DNA of 41,225 nucleotides. Source: Thermoleophilia bacterium (GTDB taxonomy: Bacteria > Actinomycetota > Thermoleophilia > Gaiellales > Gaiellaceae). The stretch covers positions 1 through 41,225 of the forward strand of contig SHVL01000021.1 in assembly GCA_009694305.1 (NCBI GenBank). Direction: 5' to 3'. This document shows positions 1-7,630 of the stretch, one piece after another. A program made the translations under genes and the position numbers. The notes beneath the pieces are model-generated. The model had not been told where the DNA came from and ran no database searches. It saw only the letters and a list, made by a program, of their open reading frames with translations. The first letter of the stretch is position 1. Each line of letters starts with the position of its first letter.

Positions 1-1679
1 GCGAGGCGGCGCGCCGCCTCAGCCCGGTTCACCGCATTCACGATCGCCCGCAATGACGCGGTCAGGATCGAGCCGTGGATTCCGACGCCCCAGAACGCCT
101 CGTCTCCGACATCGGCCTCGACATAGGCGGCCGCTTTCGCGTCCACGCTTGCCGCCATCGCGTGCTCGTGATAGTCACGAATCGAGATAGAAGTGCCGAA
201 TGCCTTCGCGAATGCGTCAACGAGCGCGGCGAGTGGCCCTGATCCCTCGCCCTCGATCACCCGTTCCTCGCCGTCTACCCTGATCCGCACCGCGATCTGA
301 TCGAAGTCTTCTTCGCTCGAATGCGTATAGGCGACGAGCTCGTACGGCGAGACGTGGTCGAGGTAGTGGGTGGTGAACGCCTCCATCAGCTCGCCGCTCG
401 TCAACTCTCCCCCGCGCGCGTCCGTGATCTGCTGCACGCGACGCGCAAAGTCCACCTGAAGGCCACGCGGCAGCTCGAGGTTGTGGTCGGCGGCCATCAG
501 ATAGGCGACACCACCCTTGCCCGACTGGGAGTTCACCCTGATGATCGCCTCGTAGCTCCGCCCCACGTCCTTCGGGTCGATTGACAGGTACGGAACGTCC
601 CACACCTCCGAGCCAGACCGTGCCTGTGCATCCATCCCCTTCTTGATCGCATCCTGGTGGGAGCCGGAGAACGCGGTGTAGACGAGATCACCCGCATACG
701 GGTGACGGGGGTGAACGGGAAGCTCGTTGCACTCCTCGACGATCTCTCTCGCCTCGTCTATCTGCGACAGGTCGAGCCGGGGATCGACTCCCTGTGTCAG
801 CAGGTTCAGCGCGATCGTGACGAGATCGACGTTGCCCGTGCGCTCGCCGTTCCCGAACAGCGTCCCCTCGACACGCTCGGCACCGGCCATCAGCCCGAAC
901 TCGGCGGTCGCGACCGCCGTGCCACGGTCGTTGTGCGGATGCACCGACAGGATCGATGCATCCCGAAACGAGAAGTGACGGCCAAACCACTCCATCCGAT
1001 CGGCGTAGACGTTCGGTGGGAACTGCTCCACGGTCGTCGGCAGGTTGACGATCATCTTCGCAGCGGGTGTCGGCCCCCACTCCGCGGCGACCCGCTCGCA
1101 GATCTCGACGGCGTAGTCGAGCTCTGTGTGATGGAAGCTCTCGGGTGAGTACTGAAAAACGATCTCCGCTTCGGTCTCGTCCGCAAGCCGTCTACACAGA
1201 GCAGTGCCGCTGACCGCGAGAGCGGTGACGCCTTCGCGCTCCATCCGAAATACCACCCGCCGCTGCGTCACCGAGGTCGAGTTGTACAGGTGCATGATCG
1301 CACGGTGGGCACCGTCGATCGCTTCGAAGCTGCGCTCGATCAGCTCCGGCCGCGCCTGGGTCAAAACGGCGACCGTCACGTCCTCGGGGATCAGATCCTG
1401 ATCGATCAGCGTGCGGACGAAGTCGAAGTCCGCCTTCGAGGCCGACGGGAACCCGACCTCGATCTCCTTGATCCCGAGGGTAAGCAGCAGATCGAAGAAC
1501 CGCCGCTTGCGGCCTGCATCCATGGGATTGACGAGCGCCTGGTTCCCGTCTCGGAGATCCGTGGAGCACCAGATCGGGGCGTGTTCGAGCACCCGGTCGG
1601 GCCAGGTGCGATCGGGCAGCGAGACGGTCTCGTACGGGCGGTACTTCTGGAATGGCATCGACACCGGTTGTTCGGACAT
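1..1679 (-). CDS. leuA: 2-isopropylmalate synthase, 3' end outside window
   Basis: First committed step of leucine biosynthesis: condenses acetyl-CoA with 2-oxoisovalerate to 2-isopropylmalate in the cytosol. The minus-strand frame is open from ATG at 1679 to the window edge, about 559 codons. Near the N-terminus it reads STDLRDGNQAL (residues 39-49, the metal-binding Asp region of the HMGL-like TIM barrel), then HPHNDRG (about 247-253, metal-binding His) and GNGERTGNVDL (about 276-286). The part beyond about residue 430 fits the C-terminal LeuA allosteric domain, which is cut by the edge. Actinobacterial LeuA is about 560-640 residues, so little is missing. An AGGAG lies 9 bases before the ATG, inside a small inverted repeat. 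A leucine-rich leader ORF lies upstream at 1759-1833, so expression is probably controlled by leucine. Family assignment is very secure. Confidence 0.96.
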   Translation of the reverse strand, partial: MSEQPVSMPFQKYRPYETVSLPDRTWPDRVLEHAPIWCSTDLRDGNQALVNPMDAGRKRRFFDLLLTLGIKEIEVGFPSASKADFDFVRTLIDQDLIPEDVTVAVLTQARPELIERSFEAIDGAHRAIMHLYNSTSVTQRRVVFRMEREGVTALAVSGTALCRRLADETEAEIVFQYSPESFHHTELDYAVEICERVAAEWGPTPAAKMIVNLPTTVEQFPPNVYADRMEWFGRHFSFRDASILSVHPHNDRGTAVATAEFGLMAGAERVEGTLFGNGERTGNVDLVTIALNLLTQGVDPRLDLSQIDEAREIVEECNELPVHPRHPYAGDLVYTAFSGSHQDAIKKGMDAQARSGSEVWDVPYLSIDPKDVGRSYEAIIRVNSQSGKGGVAYLMAADHNLELPRGLQVDFARRVQQITDARGGELTSGELMEAFTTHYLDHVSPYELVAYTHSSEEDFDQIAVRIRVDGEERVIEGEGSGPLAALVDAFAKAFGTSISIRDYHEHAMAASVDAKAAAYVEADVGDEAFWGVGIHGSILTASLRAIVNAVNRAEAARRL

Positions 1680-1706
1680 TCAGCTCAGCTCCTCTGGAGG
1701 ACAGAC

Positions 1707-1769
1707 TTCCCCCGCTGGATGCGGGTGCACGGGCATTGGTATGTCGTCGCTCGATCCCCTAGCGGGGAA
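1707..1769 (-). promoter_or_regulatory. Leader RNA inverted repeats between leuL and leuA
   Basis: On the minus strand the sequence around the leuL stop (TTCCCCGCT, 1769-1761) is complementary to AGCGGGGGAA (1716-1707), with one bulged G, across a 44-base loop. The downstream arm can instead form a local CCCGC-ATCCA-GCGGG hairpin, so two structures compete for it. Just beyond, TCCTC and GAGGA flank two bases at the leuA Shine-Dalgarno (1691-1702). No U-run follows, so the switch may act on translation or through Rho rather than by intrinsic termination. Pairings were read by eye and energies were not computed. Confidence 0.5.
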
Positions 1770-1833
1770 GGAGGAGGGCAAGCGCAAGCAGGCCAGCGGT
1801 GGCCGAACGATCGCTGCGCGTCTCGCTGAACAT
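1759..1833 (-). CDS. leuL: Leucine-rich leader peptide of leuA (putative attenuator)
   Basis: A 24-codon ORF ending in TAG, 80 bases upstream of the leuA start and on the same strand. Its C-terminal part reads GLLALALLLPR, with six leucine codons (CTG, CTT, CTT, CTC, CTC, CTT) in eight positions just before the stop. The ATG at 1833 lies 8 bases downstream of a TACTCT box (1842-1847), so the RNA would begin at or very near the AUG and the leader would be read leaderless. Leucine-codon runs ahead of leuA are the hallmark of ribosome-mediated attenuation, where stalling on scarce Leu-tRNA changes folding of the downstream RNA. Competing stems are visible downstream. The assignment rests on position, composition and structure, not on homology. 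Confidence 0.72.
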   Translation of the reverse strand: MFSETRSDRSATAGLLALALLLPR

Positions 1834-1841
1834 CGCTCTGA

Positions 1842-1847
1842 AGAGTA
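1842..1847 (-). promoter_or_regulatory. -10 box for leuL-leuA
   Basis: TACTCT on the minus strand, 8 bases before the leuL ATG. It matches TANNNT and the spacing seen before many other genes in this window. Confidence 0.5.
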
Positions 1848-1897
1848 CCGGAGACGGGGGCCCCCTGCACGACATGCACCCGCCACACGCATTCGTC

Positions 1898-1903
1898 TAC
1901 AGT
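1898..1903 (+). promoter_or_regulatory. -10 box for the amine dehydrogenase gene
   Basis: TACAGT on the plus strand, diverging from the leuL promoter about 50 bases away. A transcript would begin near 1909-1910, which leaves no room for the distant in-frame ATG at 1741. Confidence 0.45.
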
Positions 1904-1908
1904 GTCTA

Positions 1909-3993
1909 ATCGCCCGCGACCCCCGCCACGACATTCTCTTCGACCCGGTGCAGATCGGCCCTAAGACACTGCCAAACCGCTTCTATCAGGTGCCCCACTG
2001 CACCGGTTTCGGGACGGATAAACCCGGGTCGCAGTCGTCGCACCGCGCGACAAAGGCGGAGGGAGGCTGGGGTGCTGTCTGCACGGAGTACGCCCCCGTC
2101 TCGACCGACTCCGACGAGACGCCGTACATCTCGGCGCAACTCCGCGACGACGGTGACCTCGCGAACCTCGCACTCATGGTCTCCGCTGCCCACGCCCACG
2201 GCGCCCTCGCCGGCATCGAGCTGACGCATACCGGGGCCCACGCGCAGCGGCGCGGAACACGCTGGCCTGCGATCGGGCCGTCCCAGCTTGCGAGCGACCA
2301 GCATCCGTTCAACGTCCCGAAGGCAATGGAGCTCGATGACATTCGCCGGGTCCAGAGAGACTGGGTCGAAGCCGCACAGAAGGCCTGTTCGGCCGGCTTC
2401 GACATCATCTATGTCTACGGCGGTCATAGCTACCTGCTGACCCAGTTCCTGTCGCCGTTCACGAACACGCGCACCGACGGCTACGGCGGGTCATTCGAGA
2501 ATCGTGCCCGCATGTGGATCGAGACGCTCGAACTCGTGAGGGAGGCCGTGGGAGACCGAGCAGCGGTCGCGGTGCGCATCGGCGTTGACCTCACCCCGGG
2601 TGTGTGCATCGACGAGGCTCTCGACTTCGTGCGGCTCGCCGACCCGCTCGTTGACCTCTGGGACGTCAACGTCGGCTCGATCACCCTCTGGTCACACGAC
2701 TCCGGGGCATCACGGTTCTTCGCCGAGGGATATCAGCTGGAATGGACGGGCCGCGTGCGGGAGGCAACGGCGAAGCCGATCGTCGCTGTCGGACGGTTCA
2801 CGAGCCCCGATTTGATGGCAGAGGTGATTCGCAGCGGAGCCGTCGATCTGATCGGCGCGGCAAGGCCCTCGATCGCCGATCCCTTCCTGCCACGCAAGAT
2901 CGAGGAGGGACGGTACGACGACATCCGCGAGTGCATCGGCTGCAACGTCTGTGTCTCCAGAGCAGAGTCGGGCAACCACCTCGGCTGCACCCAGAATGCG
3001 ACCGCAGGCGAGGAGTACCGGCGGGGCTGGCATCCCGAGCGGTTCGAGCCGGTGCGCGAACCAGAACGCGACGTCCTTGTCGTCGGCGCCGGCCCCGCCG
3101 GGATGGAGTGCGCAATTGTGCTCGCGCAACGTGGCTTCCGGCGCGTCCACCTCGTCGATACGGAGAAGGAGATCGGCGGGATCATGCGGTGGGTTCCACA
3201 GCTCCCCGGCCTCGGTGAGTGGGCGCGCGTCGTCAACTGGCGTCGCATCCAGCTCGAGAAGCTCGGGAACGTCGAGGTGCTCACCGGATTGCCGCTCGAC
3301 GCGGAGGCCATCCGCACCTATGGGGCCGAGCTCGTCGTCTTTGCGACGGGCTCCCACTGGGCAGGAGACGGGCTCAACGCAACAACCCACGAGGCGATTC
3401 CCGGGGCCGACTCCACCCTTCCGTCGGTGCTGACTCCCGAGCAGGTGATGACAGAGGGCAAGCGCCCGCCCGGCAATCGTGTCGTCGTCTACGACGGTGA
3501 GGGATACTTTGTCGCCTCGGGTGTGGCCGAGCTTCTTGCGCTCGAGGGCTACACGGTGGAGCTCGTGACCCCGTTCGACGTGATCGCTCCCGTCACCGAC
3601 GAGACCCTCGAGGGACCCCTGCTTCGCCGCAGGCTCCACGACGCCGGTATCACGATGCGGCGGAATCTCACCGTCACCGGAATCGGGCCCGGGCGCGTCT
3701 CCTGCGAGACCGAGTTCGAAGAGCAGCTCGAAATCGAGACCGACGGAATCGTGCTCGTCACCCAACGGCGATCGGACGATGCGCTCTATCACGCACTCCG
3801 GGCCGACGAGCGGACGGCTGCCGAGGGAATCGAAGCGATCTACCGGATCGGGGACTGCGTGGCGCCGCGGATGATCGCCGAGTGCATCTTCGACGGGCAT
3901 CGCCTCGCGCGAGAGATCGAGTCGGCAAACCCGGCCGTTCCACTCCCGTTCAAGCGCGAACGGATGCTGGTCACCGGCTCGACTCTTCCCTGA
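1909..3993 (+). CDS. Trimethylamine/dimethylamine dehydrogenase-like FMN/4Fe-4S flavoprotein
   Basis: Oxidative N-dealkylating amine dehydrogenase family (trimethylamine, dimethylamine and histamine dehydrogenases). Order: FMN-binding TIM barrel, 4Fe-4S cluster, then a pyridine-nucleotide-reductase-like domain (VVGAGPAGMECA). Collinearity with trimethylamine dehydrogenase starts at ARDPRHDILFDPVQIGPKTL. Key residues in that enzyme's numbering: Cys30 for 6-S-cysteinyl-FMN (VPHCTG), Tyr60 (CTEYAP), Tyr169 and His172 (YVYGGH), Trp264 and Asp267 (LWSHD), and cluster cysteines in CIGCNVC plus a later Cys. Trp355 of the aromatic bowl is Ala here (CVSRAES), so the substrate may not be trimethylamine. 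The start is unresolved. Homology begins at 1912, just behind a -10 box, but the only in-frame canonical codon upstream is ATG 1741, which lies inside the leuA leader and has non-coding-like codon use. I place the start at ATC 1909 provisionally. Length is about 694 residues versus about 730 in the family. Confidence 0.9.
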   Translation: MARDPRHDILFDPVQIGPKTLPNRFYQVPHCTGFGTDKPGSQSSHRATKAEGGWGAVCTEYAPVSTDSDETPYISAQLRDDGDLANLALMVSAAHAHGALAGIELTHTGAHAQRRGTRWPAIGPSQLASDQHPFNVPKAMELDDIRRVQRDWVEAAQKACSAGFDIIYVYGGHSYLLTQFLSPFTNTRTDGYGGSFENRARMWIETLELVREAVGDRAAVAVRIGVDLTPGVCIDEALDFVRLADPLVDLWDVNVGSITLWSHDSGASRFFAEGYQLEWTGRVREATAKPIVAVGRFTSPDLMAEVIRSGAVDLIGAARPSIADPFLPRKIEEGRYDDIRECIGCNVCVSRAESGNHLGCTQNATAGEEYRRGWHPERFEPVREPERDVLVVGAGPAGMECAIVLAQRGFRRVHLVDTEKEIGGIMRWVPQLPGLGEWARVVNWRRIQLEKLGNVEVLTGLPLDAEAIRTYGAELVVFATGSHWAGDGLNATTHEAIPGADSTLPSVLTPEQVMTEGKRPPGNRVVVYDGEGYFVASGVAELLALEGYTVELVTPFDVIAPVTDETLEGPLLRRRLHDAGITMRRNLTVTGIGPGRVSCETEFEEQLEIETDGIVLVTQRRSDDALYHALRADERTAAEGIEAIYRIGDCVAPRMIAECIFDGHRLAREIESANPAVPLPFKRERMLVTGSTLP

Positions 3994-4038
3994 ACAGCCG
4001 CCCGGCTCACTGCTCTCTGGCTGGCCGACCGCGCAGCT

Positions 4039-4440
4039 CTACGGCGCAGCGTCGAGTGCGTCGTTCACGAGCCGGTCGGCAAGAACGTTGTGCTCGCGAC
4101 GCACCGCGGTATAGCGGACGCTGCCGACGGCCCGTGCGAGCCGTGCCGCCTCGATACTGAGCTCCCGCAGAGCCGCGTTCTTGATCTTGTACTCCCCACG
4201 CATCTGCTTCACCATCAGCTCCGAGTCGGACACGACCTCGATCTCGGTCACGCCTAGCTCCGTGGCCCGACGGAGCCCGTTCAGGAGTGCGATGTACTCG
4301 GCGACGTTGTTGGTCTGAATGCCGATCGCGTCGCCACGGGCGTCGAGCACGGTGCCGTCCTCGAGTTCCAGCACGAACGCTGCCGCGGCCGGGCCGGGGT
4401 TGCCGCGGGCGCCCCCGTCGGTGAAGAGGCGCACCCTCAC
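4039..4440 (-). CDS. rnhA: Ribonuclease HI family protein
   Basis: Hydrolyses the RNA strand of RNA-DNA hybrids. 133 residues, about the size of a single RNase H domain. It begins RVRLFTDGGARGNPGP, which carries the first catalytic Asp and the typical GG.RGNPGP turn. It continues with the Glu helix NNVAEYIALLNGL, the third acidic site EVVSDSELMVKQM, and a C-terminal VRREHNVLADRLVNDAL with the His and the last Asp. This resembles the single-domain RNase HI form found fused to a phosphatase in some actinobacteria, but here it stands alone. GTG at 4440 is chosen because it lies 7 bases after the stop of the upstream aldehyde dehydrogenase; GTG 4434 is an alternative. Probably the last gene of a four-gene minus-strand operon. 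Confidence 0.9.
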   Translation of the reverse strand: MRVRLFTDGGARGNPGPAAAAFVLELEDGTVLDARGDAIGIQTNNVAEYIALLNGLRRATELGVTEIEVVSDSELMVKQMRGEYKIKNAALRELSIEAARLARAVGSVRYTAVRREHNVLADRLVNDALDAAP

Positions 4441-4447
4441 GCGCAGG

Positions 4448-5968
4448 TCACGAGGGAACGTCGAAGACGATGCCCTGAGCGAGCGGAAGCTCGTTCGTGT
4501 AGTTGACGGTCGCCGTCTGCCTCCGCATATACGCCTTCCAGGCATCCGAGCCCGACTCGCGCCCGCCGCCCGTCTCCTTCTCGCCACCGAAGGCTCCACC
4601 GATCTCGGCTCCGCTCGGGCCGATGTTGACGTTGGCGATGCCGCAGTCGGAGCCGGAGGATGCAAGGAAGCGCTCCGCCTCACGCAGGTCGGTGGTGAAG
4701 ATCGACGACGCAAGCCCCTGGGGAACACCGTTCTGGAGCGCGATCGCCTCGTCCGGCTCGGAATAGGTGAGGACGTAGAGGAGCGGCGCAAACGTCTCTC
4801 GCTCGACGACTGCTGACTGTGACGGCATCCGCACGAGCGTCGGGCTCGCGTACCAGGCATCGGGGAACTCGTCGGCAAGGAGGCGGTCGCCACCGGCGAC
4901 GACCTCGCCACCGGCCGCGCGTGCGTCAGCCACTGCCTCCTCGAGACGTCCGAAGGAGTCGGCGCCGATGAGCGGCCCGACCAGCGTTCCGGGGTCTCGC
5001 GGATCACCGACCGGCACGCTCCTGTAGGCGGCGGCGAGACGATCGACGACCTCGTCCGCGATCGTCTCGTGCACGATGAGCCGGCGCAGGCTCGTGCAGC
5101 GCTGGCCCGCCGTACCGACGGCGGAGAAGAGGACGCCGCGGACGACCAGGTCGAGGTCGGCACTCGGCGCCACTATCGCAGCGTTGTTGCCCCCGAGCTC
5201 GAGCAGCGACCGGCCAAGGCGGGCTGCAATGCGCGGCGCGAGGTCCTTGCCCATCTGCGTGGACCCGGTTGCGGAGACGAGCGGAATGCGCGGGTCGTCT
5301 GCGAGCTGCACGGCGCGGTCGGCTCCGCCGATCACGAGCTCGGCGAGACCCGTGGGTGCTCCGCCGAACCGCTCCACCGCCCGGTGAAGCAGCGACATGC
5401 AGGCGAGCGCGGTAAGCGGCGTGCGCTCGGATGGCTTCCAGATCACCGGGTCTCCGCAGACGAGCGCGAGAGCGGCATTCCAGCTCCAGACTGCGACGGG
5501 GAAGTTGAATGCGCTGATCACGGCGATCGGCCCGAGCGGATGCCACGTCTCCGTGAGCCGGTGTCCCGGTCGTTCCGAGGCAATCGAGCGTCCGTAGAGC
5601 TGTCGAGAGAGCCCGACCGCGAAGTCGCAGATGTCGATCATTTCCTGCACCTCGCCGAGGCCTTCCTGGGCGATCTTGCCGACCTCGAGGGTGACGAGCG
5701 CGCCGAGCGCTTCCTTCTCACGGCGCAGTTCCTCGCCGAGCAGCCTCACGAGCTCGCCCCGGTGCGGCCCCGGAACGTCGCTCCAGGCCGTGAAGGCCGC
5801 TGCCGCCCGTTGGATCGACGCATCCGTGGCTGCCGCATCGGTGCGAGCAACCCGTGCTAGCTCCTCGCCCGTGATGGGGGTACGGACGACGAGGTCACCG
5901 GACTGCAGCTGCGCTCTATCGACGCCGAGTTGCTCGAGCAGCGATGTCGCCTGGCCGGGTGCGCTCAC
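4448..5968 (-). CDS. Antiquitin-type aldehyde dehydrogenase (ALDH7 family)
   Basis: NAD-dependent oxidation of an aldehyde; the family's usual substrate is alpha-aminoadipic semialdehyde / piperideine-6-carboxylate in lysine degradation. Evidence: the general ALDH motifs ISAFNFPVAVWSWN, the catalytic Glu in LELGGNNA and the catalytic Cys in GTAGQRCTSLRR. The ALDH7 signature IGGAFGGEKETGGGRESGSD near the C-terminus separates it from ordinary ALDHs. Starting at GTG 5968, four bases after the stop of the preceding gene, it is 506 residues, normal for the family. ATG 6007 would overlap the preceding gene by 35 bases and add 13 residues. No other lysine-catabolic gene is adjacent, so the physiological substrate is an inference from the family. 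Confidence 0.92.
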   Translation of the reverse strand: MSAPGQATSLLEQLGVDRAQLQSGDLVVRTPITGEELARVARTDAAATDASIQRAAAAFTAWSDVPGPHRGELVRLLGEELRREKEALGALVTLEVGKIAQEGLGEVQEMIDICDFAVGLSRQLYGRSIASERPGHRLTETWHPLGPIAVISAFNFPVAVWSWNAALALVCGDPVIWKPSERTPLTALACMSLLHRAVERFGGAPTGLAELVIGGADRAVQLADDPRIPLVSATGSTQMGKDLAPRIAARLGRSLLELGGNNAAIVAPSADLDLVVRGVLFSAVGTAGQRCTSLRRLIVHETIADEVVDRLAAAYRSVPVGDPRDPGTLVGPLIGADSFGRLEEAVADARAAGGEVVAGGDRLLADEFPDAWYASPTLVRMPSQSAVVERETFAPLLYVLTYSEPDEAIALQNGVPQGLASSIFTTDLREAERFLASSGSDCGIANVNIGPSGAEIGGAFGGEKETGGGRESGSDAWKAYMRRQTATVNYTNELPLAQGIVFDVPS

Positions 5969-5972
5969 GATC

Positions 5973-6587
5973 TCAGATGCGCTCGATAGCGGGATAGATC
6001 GAACCATCCCCGGTTACGGTCGCGTTCCATTCCTGGAAGCCCGGGTCGAGATCGTCGAGGTCCTGACCCCTCTCGGCCACCCGAACCGGCTGAGACGACT
6101 CCGGCGAAACGCGGTACTGGTACCAGGAGATATCCCAGGCAAAGGTGAGGATCGTCTCCGAATTGACGCCCGAGAGGAACGTAATCGACGCCTTCGGTTC
6201 TCCGAGAGCCTTCGCCACACCGGCGATCGTCCGGCGAAACTGCGTCGCGTTGAAGAGCTCCGCAGCTTCGACACGGGCCAGTTCGTCCTCACTGAGTCGG
6301 CGCAGGATCGGCTCGCTGACGACAGACGGCATCTCCTCGTTGTGCGTCCCGAGGAGCGACTGCCACATCGATCGCTGACGACGGCGACGTGGCTGGTGCC
6401 CGAGCATCGGTGAGAGTGAGGCACCCTCCCTGGTCCAGCCGTTATCGAGTGCAGCGCCGGAGCAGAGTGGGCATACGTCAACGAACGTGATGCCGTCCCG
6501 CGAGTAGCGGAGTGCTCGCTCGCCCTGCAGCAGGGTTCGCTCGCAAACAACGCAGGTTCGGGTAGCCGTGGTCTTGATCACTCGCAT
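5973..6587 (-). CDS. Conserved zinc-ribbon-like protein of unknown function
   Basis: About 204 residues. The N-terminus carries two CxxC pairs (RTCVVCERTLLQG and DVCPLCSGAAL), the pattern of a small treble-clef or zinc-ribbon site. An Arg-rich linker follows, then a region with LRRLSEDELARVEAAELFNATQ and a likely alpha/beta C-terminal domain ending in an acidic stretch (DLDDLDPGFQEW). I do not recognise a named family. ATG 6587 is chosen because a TATAGT box (6597-6602) lies 9 bases upstream, consistent with an almost leaderless transcript; a longer frame to 6689 has no such support. It lies between a WhiG/FliA-type sigma gene and an aldehyde dehydrogenase, and its stop is four bases before the GTG of the latter, so co-transcription downstream is likely. 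Confidence 0.75.
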   Translation of the reverse strand: MRVIKTTATRTCVVCERTLLQGERALRYSRDGITFVDVCPLCSGAALDNGWTREGASLSPMLGHQPRRRRQRSMWQSLLGTHNEEMPSVVSEPILRRLSEDELARVEAAELFNATQFRRTIAGVAKALGEPKASITFLSGVNSETILTFAWDISWYQYRVSPESSQPVRVAERGQDLDDLDPGFQEWNATVTGDGSIYPAIERI

Positions 6588-6596
6588 GGGCTGACC

Positions 6597-6602
6597 ACTA
6601 TA
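6597..6602 (-). promoter_or_regulatory. -10 box for zinc-ribbon gene
   Basis: TATAGT on the minus strand, 9 bases before ATG 6587; the expected 5' UTR is only 2-3 bases. Confidence 0.45.
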
Positions 6603-6704
6603 GCCCCGATGCAGGGATTTTCCTATTTTCTCCGTCAGGGGTGCACGAGGTCGCGGGCTGTATGTGCGTGATACACCCGGAGGAGGCACGGCGCTTTGGC
6701 GTGT

Positions 6705-7511
6705 CTAGCTCTCGGCGGTGTCGTCCACTCCAGCCGACAGGTAGGCCTTGAGCCGAAGCACGGCCTTCGTGTGCAACTGCGACACGCGCGATTCCGTGAC
6801 GCCGAGCACCTCACCGATTTCGCGCAACGTCAACTCTTCGTAGTAGTACAGCGTCACGACAAGTTTTTCACGCTCGGGGAGGCCCGCGATCGCGTCGCCG
6901 AGAGCCTCGTTCATCTCGCTCTGTTCGAGCGCGAACGCTGGGTCGGGCGCGTCCTCGTCCTCGATCATGTCGATCATCGCGATCCGGTCATCGCTGCCCG
7001 ATGGTGCCCACAGCTCGTCGAGCGCCGCCATCGACGACCTTGAGATATCCGAGAGGCTCTTCTCGAGCTCGTCGATAGTGACGCCGACCTTCGCGGCGAT
7101 CTCCTCGTCGGTCGGCGCACGGTGAAGTCGCCGTTCGAGGTCCGCAATCGCACGCTCGATCTCTCGAGCCCGGGTGCGAACCGAGCGTGGCACCCAGTCG
7201 AGCGAGCGAAGCTCGTCGATGATCGCGCCCCTGATGCGGGTGATCGCGTAGGTCTCGAACTTGATTTCACGATCGATGTCGAACCGCTCGATGGCGCCGA
7301 TCAGGCCGAGGAGGCCGTACGAGACGAGGTCCTGCTCGTCAACGTGCGCCGGCAAGGTAGCCCCGAGACGACCGGCGACGAACTTGACGAGCGGCGCGTA
7401 GGTCAGGATCAGCCGATCGCGCAGCGCCCGGTCGCCCGTCTCGCGGTAGTCGCGCCACAGCGCCTGCATCTCGTTTCCGGGCTTGTCTGACACATCGACA
7501 CAATACGCCAT
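6705..7511 (-). CDS. RNA polymerase sigma factor, FliA/WhiG family
   Basis: A sigma-70 family factor of the sigma-28 type, which directs RNA polymerase to alternative promoters for motility or, in actinomycetes, development. Region 2 is clear: LILTYAPLVKFVAGRL, then DLVSYGLLGLIGAIERFD and FETYAITRIRGAIIDELRSLDWVPRSVR, a string highly typical of FliA/WhiG. Region 3 follows (IERAIADLERRLHRAPTDEEIA). Region 4 is LPEREKLVVTLYYYEELTLREIGEVLGVTESRVSQL, which I describe by its ends LPEREK and ESRVSQL. ATG 7511 is the first ATG; GTG 7493 has a TATTGT box 6 bases upstream (7500-7505) and could be the true leaderless start. No flagellar or anti-sigma gene is adjacent, so the regulon cannot be read here. 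Confidence 0.93.
   Translation of the reverse strand: MAYCVDVSDKPGNEMQALWRDYRETGDRALRDRLILTYAPLVKFVAGRLGATLPAHVDEQDLVSYGLLGLIGAIERFDIDREIKFETYAITRIRGAIIDELRSLDWVPRSVRTRAREIERAIADLERRLHRAPTDEEIAAKVGVTIDELEKSLSDISRSSMAALDELWAPSGSDDRIAMIDMIEDEDAPDPAFALEQSEMNEALGDAIAGLPEREKLVVTLYYYEELTLREIGEVLGVTESRVSQLHTKAVLRLKAYLSAGVDDTAES
7500..7505 (-). promoter_or_regulatory. -10 box supporting sigma-factor start at GTG 7493
   Basis: TATTGT on the minus strand, 6 bases before GTG 7493. If used, the sigma factor would be 262 residues and leaderless. Confidence 0.4.
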
Positions 7512-7630
7512 AAGGGCCGGAAGTCTTCTTTGCACGGATTTTCAATCCCGAAGCTCGAATCGTGATGCCGTTTCGCAGACAGGCAGGATGTGCGAGTACG
7601 GCTCGATAACGTCGGCGGCCTACCGCTGCT

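Noticed and set aside
1680-1900. T-box riboswitch upstream of leuA
   Set aside because: No TGGNACCGCG-like core found on the minus strand; a leucine-codon leader explains the region better.
1411-1908. N-terminal extension of the amine dehydrogenase from upstream in-frame codons
   Set aside because: It runs through leuA, its leader and both promoters; codon bias is lost and the family has no such extension.
2710-3900. Long minus-strand ORF (396 codons) inside the amine dehydrogenase gene
   Set aside because: Exact antisense of a gene with clear family motifs; it arises from high GC at third positions and has no motif, RBS or signal of its own.
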